Shown in pieces: positions 24,531 to 32,756 of a stretch of 64,000 nucleotides of DNA (positions are counted from its first letter, which is position 1; each line of letters opens with the position of its first letter). The notes under the pieces are model-generated. The model saw nothing but the letters and a program-made list of their open reading frames with translations. It did not search any database and had not been told where the DNA came from. Made by a program: the position numbers and the translations under genes. This DNA is from Gordonia prachuapensis (GTDB lineage: Bacteria; Actinomycetota; Actinomycetes; Mycobacteriales; Mycobacteriaceae), in assembly GCF_036350515.1 (NCBI RefSeq), contig NZ_JAZDUE010000011.1, positions 138,310 to 202,309 on the forward strand. Reading direction: 5' to 3'.

Positions 24531-25388
24531 ATGAGCGCGATTCTCGTCGGTGTGGACGGATCGGATGCCTCGGACGCGGCTGTGCGTTGGGCTGCCCGAG
24601 CTGCGGTGACCGAAGGGGTCGACCTCAAGTTGGTCGGCGTGTACGACATCAGCACCAGTAATTACGCGCCGGGGCTGATCATCCCGCAGGACGTCGTCGA
24701 CGCGATCAAGCAGGACGCCGTCGACGCGGTGCACGCGGCTGCCGAACTCGCCAAGCAGACCGCACCGGACGTGACGCTGCACACCTCGACCGCCGAAGGT
24801 GACGCCGCGCGTGCGCTGCTCGAACTCGGCAAGGACGCGGGCACCATCGTGCTCGGCACCCGCGGGCTCGGGTCGATCAAGGGCCTCTTCCTGGGGTCGG
24901 TCAGCATCAGCGTCGCCGCGCATTTCCACGGCCGCGTCGTGGTCGTCGCGGGTTCGGGTGGCGACGGACCGGTGGTGGTGGGCGTCGACGACTCGCCTGT
25001 CAGTGATGCCGCGGTGGCCGAGGCGTTCCGCCAGGCGGCGCTGCGCAATGCGAAGCTGGTCGCCGTGCACACCTGGACGCCTCTCGACGTCGACGCCCTG
25101 CACGGATACGGCATCGAGCCGGCCGAGGTGACCCGGATGTCTGGTGACGCCGTGGAGGCGGTCGCCGAGCGGCTGGCCGGCTACAGCGCCGATCACCCCG
25201 ACGTCGTCGTCGAACGCGTCGTCATCCCAGAGGAGCCGGCCAAGGCCATTCTCGATGCGGCCGACGACGCCCAGCTGATCGTGGTCGGCAGCCGCGGACG
25301 CGGCGGCTTCACCGGACTGTTGCTCGGTTCGACCAGCCAGAAGATCCTGCACCAGGCGGAATGCCCGGTCATGGTGGTGCGGGAGTGA
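24531..25388 (+). CDS. Tandem-domain universal stress protein
   Basis: This 285-residue protein has two Usp domains (about 1-137 and 145-285). Each ends with the ATP-binding loop G-2x-G-9x-G-S: GTRGLGSIKGLFLGSVS in the first and GSRGRGGFTGLLLGSTS in the second. The N-terminal VGVDGSDASDAAVRWA block is repeated as VGVDDSPVSDAAVAEA. Mycobacterial homologues bind ATP and act in dormancy or redox stress. ATG 24531 has GTGAGGAGTGG upstream; several upstream ATGs in the same frame look spurious. Downstream lies a repeat-rich spacer. Confidence 0.9.
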   Translation: MSAILVGVDGSDASDAAVRWAARAAVTEGVDLKLVGVYDISTSNYAPGLIIPQDVVDAIKQDAVDAVHAAAELAKQTAPDVTLHTSTAEGDAARALLELGKDAGTIVLGTRGLGSIKGLFLGSVSISVAAHFHGRVVVVAGSGGDGPVVVGVDDSPVSDAAVAEAFRQAALRNAKLVAVHTWTPLDVDALHGYGIEPAEVTRMSGDAVEAVAERLAGYSADHPDVVVERVVIPEEPAKAILDAADDAQLIVVGSRGRGGFTGLLLGSTSQKILHQAECPVMVVRE

Positions 25389-25416
25389 GCTGAGCGAGGT
25401 GGTGGGGCGCCCCTTC

Positions 25417-25514
25417 GTGACGACCCTCCGCAGGCTCCGGGTCTCCTCAGGGATCGGGTGGTGACGACCCTCCGCAGGCTCAGGGATCGGGTGGTGACTC
25501 AGGGTGGTGACGAC
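25417..25514 (+). repeat. REP-like intergenic repeat cluster (family also found near 49.4 kb)
   Basis: GTGACGACCCTCCGCAGGCTC occurs at 25417-25437 and 25461-25481 (the copies are given here by position and core GTGACGACCC). CAGGGATCGGGTG occurs at 25448-25460 and 25481-25493, and a third GTGACGAC lies at 25507-25514. The core CAGGGATCGGGTGGTGACG matches, on the opposite strand, the unit repeated at 49428-49535. Confidence 0.75.
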
Positions 25515-25521
25515 TAGCGAG

Positions 25522-25549
25522 TTCAAGTTCGCTTGAAGTCGCCTACCAT
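25522..25549 (+). promoter_or_regulatory. SoxR box and leaderless soxR promoter
   Basis: TTCAAG-TTCG-CTTGAA (25522-25537) is a perfect inverted repeat closely resembling the E. coli SoxR box core (CTCAAGTTAACTTGAG). TACCAT at 25544-25549 is the -10 hexamer, six nucleotides before GTG 25556, implying a leaderless mRNA. The box occupies the -35/-10 spacer, the normal place for a MerR-family activator, so soxR is probably autoregulated. Confidence 0.8.
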
Positions 25550-25555
25550 GGTGGC

Positions 25556-26002
25556 GTGACGCTGAAGAAGCTCGAACTGTCCGTCGGTGAACTCGCGCAA
25601 CGCGCGGGGATCGCGCCGTCGGCGGTGCGCTTCTACGAGGATCAGGGGTTGATCTTCAGTCGGCGGACTTCCGGCAATCAGCGGCGGTATCACCGCGCGA
25701 TGCTGCGTCGGGTCGCGTTCATCCGGGCATCGCAGACCGCGGGTATCCCGCTTGCGGTGATCGCCGACGTGCTGTCCGAACTCGGTGACCATGAGTCTCC
25801 GCCGAAGTCGATGTGGGAGGCCGCGTCCAAACGATGGATCGACGACCTCAACAACCGCATCGCCCTGCTGGAGAACATGCGCGACATGATCGGGTCGTGC
25901 GTGGGCTGCGGCTGTCTCTCGCTGGGGGAGTGTCATCTGCTCAACCCGGGTGATGAGATGAACAAACTCGGCCCGGGGCCGCGCCGGCTCATGCGCGACT
26001 GA
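25556..26002 (+). CDS. soxR: Redox-sensing MerR-family regulator SoxR
   Basis: This 148-residue MerR-type activator has an HTH at residues 8-36 (LSVGELAQRAGIAPSAVRFYEDQGL), a dimerisation helix (about 85-112) and the SoxR [2Fe-2S] ligand set CVGCGCLSLGEC with cysteines at 115, 118, 120 and 126. Oxidation of the cluster by redox-cycling compounds switches target promoters on. Actinobacterial SoxR proteins usually control exporters and oxidoreductases rather than SoxS. The downstream MFS exporter is a probable target. The SoxR box directly upstream suggests self-control. Confidence 0.95.
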   Translation: MTLKKLELSVGELAQRAGIAPSAVRFYEDQGLIFSRRTSGNQRRYHRAMLRRVAFIRASQTAGIPLAVIADVLSELGDHESPPKSMWEAASKRWIDDLNNRIALLENMRDMIGSCVGCGCLSLGECHLLNPGDEMNKLGPGPRRLMRD

Positions 26003-26070
26003 TCTGCCCGCCCGGTCTCGCGACCGCCCACGGCGAGTGTGTCGGGCAGGGTGGATAGGCTCGGGTCATC

Positions 26071-26109
26071 ATGGGGACAGACGGCGAATCGATGAGACGG
26101 ACATCGTGA
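26071..26109 (+). CDS. 12-codon upstream ORF coupled to the MFS gene
   Basis: ATG 26071 opens a 12-residue frame (MGTDGESMRRTS) whose TGA (26107-26109) overlaps the GTG start of the MFS gene as GTGA. TAGGCT at 26056-26061 would start transcription only a few bases before this ATG, so ribosomes would load on the small ORF and re-initiate on the transporter gene. This is an inference from position; no homology is possible at this size. Confidence 0.45.
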   Translation: MGTDGESMRRTS

Positions 26110-27335
26110 GGCAGATCCCTCGCGGGATCTGGGTCCTGCTGGCGGCCAACGTCGTCATCGCACTCGGATACGGACTGATCGCCCCGGCGTTGCCCGCATT
26201 CGCCCGCAGCTTCAACGTCAGTTTCACCGCGGCATCGGCCGTCGTGTCCGCCTTTGCCGTGATGCGACTGCTCTTCGCGCCCGCGACCGGCCGGCTGGTC
26301 ACGATCTTCGGGGAACGGCGGATCTACCTCATTGGTCTGCTCGTCGTGGCGGGCAGCACCTTCGCCTGCGCCTTCGCGCAGGGCTACTGGCAGCTGCTGC
26401 TGTTCCGGGCCGCCGGCGGCGTCGGGTCCACCATGTTCACCGTCTCCGCGATGGCGTTGCTGATCCGCATGGCGCCCGCCGAGATCCGCGGGCGGGTGTC
26501 GGGATTCTTCTCCGCGGGCTTTCTCATCGGCAGCATCACCGGGCCGCTGATCGGCAGTGCCCTGGTCGGTTTCGGCCTCCGGATGCCGTTCGTCGTCTAC
26601 TCGATCGCACTCCTGATCGCCGCCGCGGTGGTCGCGACCCAATTGCGCGACCAGGGCGGACGCCCCGACCCGACCGCGGGGACGCAGGCCGGGGTGATTC
26701 CGTTCCGTATCGCAGTGCGCAACAGCACCTACCGGGCCATCCTCACATCCAACTTCACACAGGGCTGGTCGTCGATGGGTGTTCGGGTCGCCGTGGTCCC
26801 CCTGTTCATCACCGACGGACTCGACGAGGGCCCGGCGATGGCGGGCATCGCGCTGGCGGTCTACGCGGCGGGCAATGTCGCGGCCATCGTGGTGGCCGGG
26901 AGACTGTCGGATTCCTATGGGCGACGACGGGTGATGTTGCCGGGACTCGCGATCGCCGCGGTGTCCACCGCAGTCCTGGGGCTCGCAACGAACTTCGTGG
27001 TGGTGCTGCTGCTCTGTGTGGTCGCGGGTATCGGATCCGGTCTGTTCGCCCCGACCCATCAGGCGGCGCTGGCCGACGTCCTGGGCAACCGGCAGCAGGG
27101 CGGATCGGCGCTCGCCGCGTACGGCATGTCGTCGGACCTCGGTGCGGTCAGCGGGCCGGTGGTGGTCGGCTTCGTCGCCGACCGGGCCGGATTCGGGTGG
27201 GCCTTCACGCTCACCGGAATCGTGGCCGCGGTGGCGTTGGCGATGTGGTCGTTCGCCGCCGAAACGGCTCCTGCAGTGGTCGGTGGTGGCCCGCACCTCA
27301 CCGAGGTGGATCGCGACACGACCGAGCCGGACTGA
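26106..27335 (+). CDS. MFS multidrug exporter
   Basis: This 409-residue, 12-helix major facilitator starts VRQIPRGIWVLLAANVVIALGYGLIAPALPAFA. It has the motif A-like loop RLVTIFGERRIYLIG between helices 2 and 3 and a second one, GRLSDSYGRRRVML, between helices 8 and 9. The proline-rich motif C region FSAGFLIGSITGPLIG identifies a drug:H+ antiporter of the DHA1 type. It lies 104 bp after soxR on the same strand and is a likely member of the SoxR regulon, pumping out redox-active compounds. GTG 26106 has no Shine-Dalgarno and overlaps the stop of a 12-codon upstream ORF. Confidence 0.9.
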   Translation: MRQIPRGIWVLLAANVVIALGYGLIAPALPAFARSFNVSFTAASAVVSAFAVMRLLFAPATGRLVTIFGERRIYLIGLLVVAGSTFACAFAQGYWQLLLFRAAGGVGSTMFTVSAMALLIRMAPAEIRGRVSGFFSAGFLIGSITGPLIGSALVGFGLRMPFVVYSIALLIAAAVVATQLRDQGGRPDPTAGTQAGVIPFRIAVRNSTYRAILTSNFTQGWSSMGVRVAVVPLFITDGLDEGPAMAGIALAVYAAGNVAAIVVAGRLSDSYGRRRVMLPGLAIAAVSTAVLGLATNFVVVLLLCVVAGIGSGLFAPTHQAALADVLGNRQQGGSALAAYGMSSDLGAVSGPVVVGFVADRAGFGWAFTLTGIVAAVALAMWSFAAETAPAVVGGGPHLTEVDRDTTEPD

Positions 27336-27380
27336 ACGACAACGCGGGTGCGATCCACGCGAACCGACTACCGTTGGCCC

Positions 27381-28607
27381 ATGGGCTCTGCTGCGGCGGG
27401 ATATTCGCTCGGATCGACGTCCGAGGTGGGTCGGCTGCGTGCCGTCATGCTGCATCGTCCCGGCGACGAACTCCGACGTCTCACCCCGCGTAACAATGAT
27501 CAGTTGCTGTTCGACGGACTCCCCTGGGTGCAGCGGGCGCAGGAAGAGCACGACGCCTTCGCGGATGTGTTGCGCGACAAAGGAGTCGACGTCTACCTAC
27601 TCGGTGACCTGCTCACCGAGACCATCGAACACAGCGGCGCCGCCCGCATCCAGGGAATCGGTGCGGCGGTCAGTCCACGTCGACTCGGCACCCACCTCGC
27701 CGGCGACCTCGCCGGTCATCTGCGCTCGCTCCCGGCTGCCGAGCTCGCCCACGTGCTGATGGCGGGGATGACCTTCGACGAACTGACGCTGACACCGGCC
27801 GCCGCGTCGTCGTCGCTGGTGCGCCGCATGCACCACGGACCCGAGTTCGCGATCGAGCCGTTGCCGAATCTGCTGTTCACCCGCGACAGTTCGTTCTGGA
27901 TCGGCCCGAAGTTCGCCATCACCTCGCTCGCCTTGCCGGCTCGGGTTCGGGAGACGTCGCTGACCGACCTGATCTATGCGCATCACCCGCGTTTCATCGG
28001 TGCCCGCCGCGCCTACGAATCCCAGGTGGCACCGGTGGAAGGCGGCGACGTGCTGTTGCTCGCACCGGGCGTCGTCGCCGTCGGGGTGGGTGAGCGCACC
28101 ACGCCCGCCGGGGCGGAAGCGCTGGCGCGCAGCCTGTTCGACGACGGCCTGGCGCACGCGGTGCTCGCTGTGCCGATCGAGCAGGCGCGTGCGTTCATGC
28201 ATCTCGACACGGTCTGCACGATGGTCGACGTCGACGCCGTGGTGATGTATCCGAACATCGCCGAGACGATGTCGGCGTTCACTCTGCGAAAAGTGGACGA
28301 CGGTGTGTCGGTGACGGGTTCACGCCCGTTCGTCGATGCGGCGGCCGAGGCGATGCAGATCGAGAAACTCCGTGTCATCGACACCGGCCTCGATCCGATC
28401 ACCGCCGAACGCGAGCAGTGGGACGACGGGAACAACACCCTCGCACTCGCGCCGGGTGTGGTGGTGTCCTACAACCGGAATGTGGAGACCAACCGCCGGT
28501 TGCGCGATTCGGGCATCGAGGTGCTCGAGATCGAGGGACGCGAACTCGGTTCCGGGCGCGGTGGGCCCCGATGCATGTCCTGCCCGTTGGCGAGGGACGA
28601 ACTCTGA
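27381..28607 (+). CDS. arcA: Arginine deiminase
   Basis: This 408-residue enzyme hydrolyses arginine to citrulline and ammonia. Characteristic blocks are GRLRAVMLHRPGDELRRLTP, LFTRDSSFWIG, the histidine/aspartate motif MHLDTVCTMVD, and the catalytic cysteine near the end in GRGGPRCMSCPL. It is the counterpart of mycobacterial Rv1001. No arcB or arcC is nearby, so ATP generation by the full pathway is not implied; the gene may serve nitrogen supply or acid tolerance. TACCGT at 27369-27374 lies 6 nt before ATG 27381 (leaderless). The downstream GntR gene overlaps its last 37 bases. Confidence 0.95.
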   Translation: MGSAAAGYSLGSTSEVGRLRAVMLHRPGDELRRLTPRNNDQLLFDGLPWVQRAQEEHDAFADVLRDKGVDVYLLGDLLTETIEHSGAARIQGIGAAVSPRRLGTHLAGDLAGHLRSLPAAELAHVLMAGMTFDELTLTPAAASSSLVRRMHHGPEFAIEPLPNLLFTRDSSFWIGPKFAITSLALPARVRETSLTDLIYAHHPRFIGARRAYESQVAPVEGGDVLLLAPGVVAVGVGERTTPAGAEALARSLFDDGLAHAVLAVPIEQARAFMHLDTVCTMVDVDAVVMYPNIAETMSAFTLRKVDDGVSVTGSRPFVDAAAEAMQIEKLRVIDTGLDPITAEREQWDDGNNTLALAPGVVVSYNRNVETNRRLRDSGIEVLEIEGRELGSGRGGPRCMSCPLARDEL

Positions 28608-28987
28608 CACCCGGACACGCTGTCGACCTGGCCGGTCTGCTCACCCTCGACGCCGATGGACCGCCGCCGTTCGAACAGGTGCGCAGCGGGATCATCGACC
28701 TCGTCCGACGCGGCGAACTACTGGTGGGCCAACGCATCCCGACGGTCCGCCAACTGGCCGCCGACCTCGACATCGCGCCGAACACGGTGGCCCGCAGTTA
28801 CCGGGAACTGGAGGCGGCGGGCGTCATCGAGACCCGCGGGCGGCACGGCTCGTTCATCAAGGCAGGCCGCGATGCGGCGCTCGACCATGCCCAGCAGGCG
28901 ACCGTCGATCACGTCGCGGCCTTGCGCACGTTAGGAATCGACGACGACACCATCGTCGCCCTGGTGCGGCAGGTGATCGGGGCCTGA
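28571..28987 (+). CDS. GntR-family regulator, YtrA subfamily
   Basis: This 138-residue regulator has a winged HTH (about 28-95: PPFEQVRSGIIDLVRRGELLVGQRIPTVRQLAADLDIAPNTVARSY in pieces) and only a short helical C-terminus (VDHVAALRTLGIDDDTIVALVRQVIGA). This is the YtrA type, which often controls ABC transporters. ATG 28571 is the only credible start and lies inside the end of arcA (37-nt overlap in another frame), so it is co-transcribed with arcA and may regulate it. No ligand can be inferred. Confidence 0.85.
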   Translation: MHVLPVGEGRTLTPGHAVDLAGLLTLDADGPPPFEQVRSGIIDLVRRGELLVGQRIPTVRQLAADLDIAPNTVARSYRELEAAGVIETRGRHGSFIKAGRDAALDHAQQATVDHVAALRTLGIDDDTIVALVRQVIGA

Positions 28988-29006
28988 CGGGCGTCACCCA
29001 ACTCGG

Positions 29007-30608
29007 TCACCCCCAACTCGGAAGCCAGATCTGCTGCTGCCACTGGGCGGGTGAGATCGGACTCGCCGTGAGGATCGGCCACAACCAGATGAAGTTGACC
29101 ACCACGAGCGCCACGTAGATGGCGACCGCGAGAATCGCGAGAGCGTGGCGCTCCGGTCGGGAGCGCGCGGCTCGACCCGCGGCCCGCAACACGTCACCAC
29201 ACACCAGGGCCAGCCCCATGACCAGGAACGGCGCCATGACCGTGGCGTAGAAGAAGTACATCTGGCGGTCCAGATCGGCGAACCAGGGCAGAATCCCGGC
29301 CAGGTAGCCGGTTCCCACGGCGGCATATCGCCAGTCGCGGCGCACGATCCACGACCAGAGTGCCCACGCGACCATCGGTAGCGCCAACCACCACATCGCG
29401 GGCGAGCCGATCAGCATCTGCGCCCGGACACACTCCCCGGCACCGCACTGGTCCGGGCCGTTCTCGATGGCGTACAGCATCGGGCGCAGGCTCATCGGCC
29501 ACGTCCACGGCTTGGACTCCCACGGATGCTGATTGCCCGCCGAGTTGGTCAGCCCGGAATGGAACTCCAGGATTCCCGACTCGTAGAACCAGAACGACCG
29601 GAACACACCCGGGACCCACGCGAACGGTCCGCCCACGCCGATCTGGTTGCCCACCTCGTAGCGGTAGACGGCGGTCTCACTGGTGAACCACGGGATGAAG
29701 GTGGCGAAGTAGATGACCACCGGCATCACCCCGAGGCTCATCCCGGCCGGCAGCAGATCGCGTCGCAATGTCCCCAGCCACGGCCGGCGGACGTGGTACG
29801 CCTTGCGGGCGGCGACATCGAAACCGACCGCGAGCAGCGCGAAGAAGATCACGAAGTAGGCGCCCGACCATTTGGTGCCGCACGCCAGACCGAGCATCAC
29901 GCCGGCCGTGAAGCGGTACCAGCGAAAGCCCAGCCGCGGCCCGAAGTCGCTGTCGCCGATCCGTCCTTCCACGTACACGCGGTGCATCCGGGCACGAACC
30001 TGATCGCGGTCGGCGATCAACGCTGCGAACGCCGCCACCACGAAGGCCGCCTGGAAGATGTCGAGCATCCCCATCCGGGACTGGACGAACAGCACACCGT
30101 CGCAGATCGCGAACACCCCGGCGATCGCGCCGACCAGTGTGGAGCGCGTCATCCGACGCACCGCGCAGTAGATCATCACAACGATTGCGATGCCCGCTAT
30201 CGCCGGGGTGATCCGCCAGCCGACCGGGCCGTAGCCGAACATCGCCTCACCCGCGGCCAGGAGCCATTTTCCGACCGGCGGGTGGACGACCAGGCCGTAT
30301 GCGGGATTGTCCTCGATCCAGTTCCCGCCGGTGAGAACCTGCCATCCCTGGGGCACGTAGTGCTTCTCGTCGAAGACGGGGGTGCCCTGGTCGGTGGGGC
30401 GGGTGAGCCCCCACAGGCGAGTCGCGGTCGCGATCGCGGCGATCACGAGCCCGACGAGCAGGCCGCGGAACCTGTCGGCGGGCCCGAACACGGGGTTCGG
30501 GATCTCCGGTGCCGGCGACGTACCCAGATCCTCGGCGCGACCACGATCGGCCCCTGCCGGGAGATCGTCCCCTGACGGTGGTCGGTCGAGGACGGCGGAG
30601 TCGGTCAC
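29007..30608 (-). CDS. pmt: Polyprenol-phosphate-mannose-protein mannosyltransferase (GT39)
   Basis: This 533-residue polytopic membrane enzyme of family GT39 transfers mannose from polyprenyl-phosphate-mannose to Ser/Thr of secreted proteins during Sec export. The catalytic Asp-Glu pair is in GTPVFDEKHYVPQGW near residue 80, after the first helix. VHPPVGKWLLAAGE and FVQSRMGMLDIFQAAFV are also typical. M. tuberculosis Rv1002c is the orthologue in the same context. GTG 30608 is preceded at 7 nt by TACGAT (complement of 30616-30621), supporting this start and a leaderless mRNA. It is divergent from rsmI, with the two promoters side by side. Confidence 0.94.
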   Translation of the reverse strand: MTDSAVLDRPPSGDDLPAGADRGRAEDLGTSPAPEIPNPVFGPADRFRGLLVGLVIAAIATATRLWGLTRPTDQGTPVFDEKHYVPQGWQVLTGGNWIEDNPAYGLVVHPPVGKWLLAAGEAMFGYGPVGWRITPAIAGIAIVVMIYCAVRRMTRSTLVGAIAGVFAICDGVLFVQSRMGMLDIFQAAFVVAAFAALIADRDQVRARMHRVYVEGRIGDSDFGPRLGFRWYRFTAGVMLGLACGTKWSGAYFVIFFALLAVGFDVAARKAYHVRRPWLGTLRRDLLPAGMSLGVMPVVIYFATFIPWFTSETAVYRYEVGNQIGVGGPFAWVPGVFRSFWFYESGILEFHSGLTNSAGNQHPWESKPWTWPMSLRPMLYAIENGPDQCGAGECVRAQMLIGSPAMWWLALPMVAWALWSWIVRRDWRYAAVGTGYLAGILPWFADLDRQMYFFYATVMAPFLVMGLALVCGDVLRAAGRAARSRPERHALAILAVAIYVALVVVNFIWLWPILTASPISPAQWQQQIWLPSWG

Positions 30609-30615
30609 CCGATCG

Positions 30616-30638
30616 ATCGTAGTTGGCCCTCGTAAGCT
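30616..30638. promoter_or_regulatory. Back-to-back leaderless promoters of pmt and rsmI
   Basis: In only 38 bp between divergent starts, TACGAT (minus, 30616-30621) precedes the pmt GTG by 7 nt and TAAGCT (plus, 30633-30638) precedes the rsmI ATG by 8 nt. Each -35 region must lie inside the other gene's start, so the two promoters compete for the same DNA. Confidence 0.6.
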
Positions 30639-30646
30639 GATTGACG

Positions 30647-31546
30647 ATGAACTCGTCACGACCGCCCGTCGAGGCAACGGCGCACCCGGCAGGCCGCGAG
30701 ACAGCGGGGTGCCTCGTACTCGCGGCGACTCCCATGGGGCAGTCCGACGACGCCTCGCCGCGCCTACGGGCCGCCCTGGCTTCCGCCGACATCGTCGCCG
30801 CCGAGGACACCCGCCGGGCGCGGGGTCTCGCCGCGTCCCTGGAGGTGGTGATCGGTGGCAAGCTCTTGAGCTACTACGACCAGGTCGAGGCGTCCCGCAC
30901 GCCCGGCCTGGTGGACGCGATCTCCGACGGAGCCACCGTCCTGCTCATCACCGACGCCGGGATGCCGTCGGTGAGCGACCCGGGCTTCAAACTGGTCGCC
31001 GCGTGCGCCGACGCCGGGCTGAGGGTGACATGCCTGCCGGGTCCCTCCGCGGTGACGACCGCGCTCGCGGTGTCCGCGCTGCCGTCCGAGCGCTTCTGTT
31101 TCGACGGGTTCGCGCCGCGCCGGCCCGGTCCGCGTCGCGACTGGCTGGCCGGACTCGTCGACCAGCCCCGCACCACGGTCTTCTTCGAGTCACCTCACCG
31201 GCTCGCCGACACCCTGGCGGCCGCCGCCGAGGTGTTGGGGGCCGACCGGCGGGCGGCGGTGTGCCGGGAACTGACCAAGACCTATGAGGAGGTCCGCCGC
31301 GGAACCCTCGCCGAACTCGCCGCGTGGGCGGCCGACGGTGTGCGCGGGGAGATCACCGTCGTCGTCGCCGGACAGACCCCCCGAACAGCGGACGCCGAGG
31401 ACCTCGTCGAGGAGGTCGAGCGCCTGGTTGCAGACGGGATGGGGCTCAAGGACGCATGTGCACAGGTGACACGGGACGGCGGTGCTTCCCGACGAGAGGT
31501 CTATCAAGCGGTGCTGGCGCGGCGTCGGGAGCAGCCGGACCGATGA
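30647..31546 (+). CDS. rsmI: 16S rRNA (cytidine-1402-2'-O)-methyltransferase
   Basis: This 299-residue tetrapyrrole-methylase-fold enzyme modifies C1402 in the ribosomal P site with S-adenosylmethionine. Family signatures are LAATPMGQSDDASPRLRAAL, AEDTRRARGL, the GMPSVSDPGFKLV loop (SAM site) and CLPGPSAVTTALAVSALPSERFCFDGF. ATG 30647 is chosen over an in-frame TTG at 30641 because of the -10 position. Its last 101 bases overlap, in antisense, the 3' end of the convergent GAF regulator gene. Confidence 0.93.
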   Translation: MNSSRPPVEATAHPAGRETAGCLVLAATPMGQSDDASPRLRAALASADIVAAEDTRRARGLAASLEVVIGGKLLSYYDQVEASRTPGLVDAISDGATVLLITDAGMPSVSDPGFKLVAACADAGLRVTCLPGPSAVTTALAVSALPSERFCFDGFAPRRPGPRRDWLAGLVDQPRTTVFFESPHRLADTLAAAAEVLGADRRAAVCRELTKTYEEVRRGTLAELAAWAADGVRGEITVVVAGQTPRTADAEDLVEEVERLVADGMGLKDACAQVTRDGGASRREVYQAVLARRREQPDR

Positions 31547-32747
31547 GGTCCGGTGCGTCGCCGGCCAGATGGTCGGCGGCGACGTGCAGCGTCACGCCGG
31601 GCGCGAGTCGATAGGGCCGACTGGTGATCAGCGCGCCCACCGCACGCCGGAGCCGCGACATCTCGGCGCGCACCGTCACCACGTGACCGGCGTCGCCGAA
31701 GATGAGCCGACTGAGACGTGCCGACGTGAGTCCCGCGTCGGACGCCTCGGCCAGGAGCAGCAGGATCTGGGCGTGACGCCGGGTGAGCACCGTTCGCCAT
31801 TCGTCGCCGTCCCCGTCGACCGTCAGGGAAGGTTCACCGCGCAGGTCGAGCTCGGCGACGATCGGATTCGCCGGTCCGACCCGCCGCAGCAGCCAGCCGA
31901 CGCCCACCGGTTGCGCGACGCAACTGCCGATCCCGGGGACGAACTGCGGGGTGCCCTCCACCGGGGCGGCAACCGCGGTCGGGGCAGTGCAGCCGCGGCT
32001 GTCGGCCACCCATCCGTCGCGGTCCACCAGCAGTGCCGGACCGCGGATTCCGGTGAGACTGGGTCCGGCGCTGCGTCGCAACTCGGCCAGCGATCGTGCG
32101 TGGGCGGCGGCGATCTCGTGCTCTCCCAGGGCGGCCATGCTCGTCGCGAACGCCGTCGACGACGGTTGCACCGCGGACGCCGGGCCGGACAGGCCGACGA
32201 TGCCGGTGAGGGCGCCGGTGCGCGGATCGTGGATCGGTGCGGCGGCGCAGTACAGCGAGTGCAGCGCGTGGTTGTAGTGCTCGGTCCCGACGACTCGCGT
32301 CGACCGATGGTCGGTCATGACCAGGCTGACCGCGGTGGTGGCGGTCGACGCCTCGTCCCACCTGCTGCCCTCGATGAGTTCGAGTGTGTCCGCGACCTCG
32401 AGCCAGCGCTGCGTCCCGCCGCGCCACAGCAGCACGCCGTCGGAGTCGAAGACTCCCATCATCAGCTCGGAATCGTCGGTCGTGTCGGCGAACACCCGTT
32501 GCAGGCGTTCGGCACTGTCGCCGAGCGGATTGCTGTCTCGCCTGATGTCGATCTCGGCCGCATCGAGATGAAACGGTGCGTGCCTGTCGGCGGCTGCTCC
32601 CGCGTCACTGGCGCGCTGCCAGGACGCCAGGACCTCGGTGCGCTCGGTCGGTGCAGGCAGCTCGGCTGTGACCTCGATTGCGGACCGATCACCCCGACTG
32701 CAGACCGATCCGGAGCCTTCCGTACCTGGAAGTATGGATCGTCGCAT
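31446..32747 (-). CDS. GAF-domain transcriptional regulator with winged-helix C-terminus
   Basis: This 433-residue protein has an N-terminal region like the acetoin-catabolism activator (SWQRASDAGAAADRHAP), a GAF sensor fold (about 90-200, with ASTATTAVSLVMTDHRSTRVVGTEHYN) and a C-terminal winged-helix segment (TRRHAQILLLLAEASDAGLTSARLSRLIFG and VRAEMSRLRRAVG). There is no AAA+ domain, so it is not a sigma-54 activator. The ligand and targets are unknown. TAACAT (complement of 32754-32759) lies 6 nt before ATG 32747 and reuses the TAA stop codon of upstream pabB. The 3' end overlaps rsmI by 101 bases. Confidence 0.75.
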   Translation of the reverse strand: MRRSILPGTEGSGSVCSRGDRSAIEVTAELPAPTERTEVLASWQRASDAGAAADRHAPFHLDAAEIDIRRDSNPLGDSAERLQRVFADTTDDSELMMGVFDSDGVLLWRGGTQRWLEVADTLELIEGSRWDEASTATTAVSLVMTDHRSTRVVGTEHYNHALHSLYCAAAPIHDPRTGALTGIVGLSGPASAVQPSSTAFATSMAALGEHEIAAAHARSLAELRRSAGPSLTGIRGPALLVDRDGWVADSRGCTAPTAVAAPVEGTPQFVPGIGSCVAQPVGVGWLLRRVGPANPIVAELDLRGEPSLTVDGDGDEWRTVLTRRHAQILLLLAEASDAGLTSARLSRLIFGDAGHVVTVRAEMSRLRRAVGALITSRPYRLAPGVTLHVAADHLAGDAPDLIGPAAPDAAPAPLDRPLVGKHRRPVSPVHMRP

Positions 32748-32756
32748 CCTCCGATG

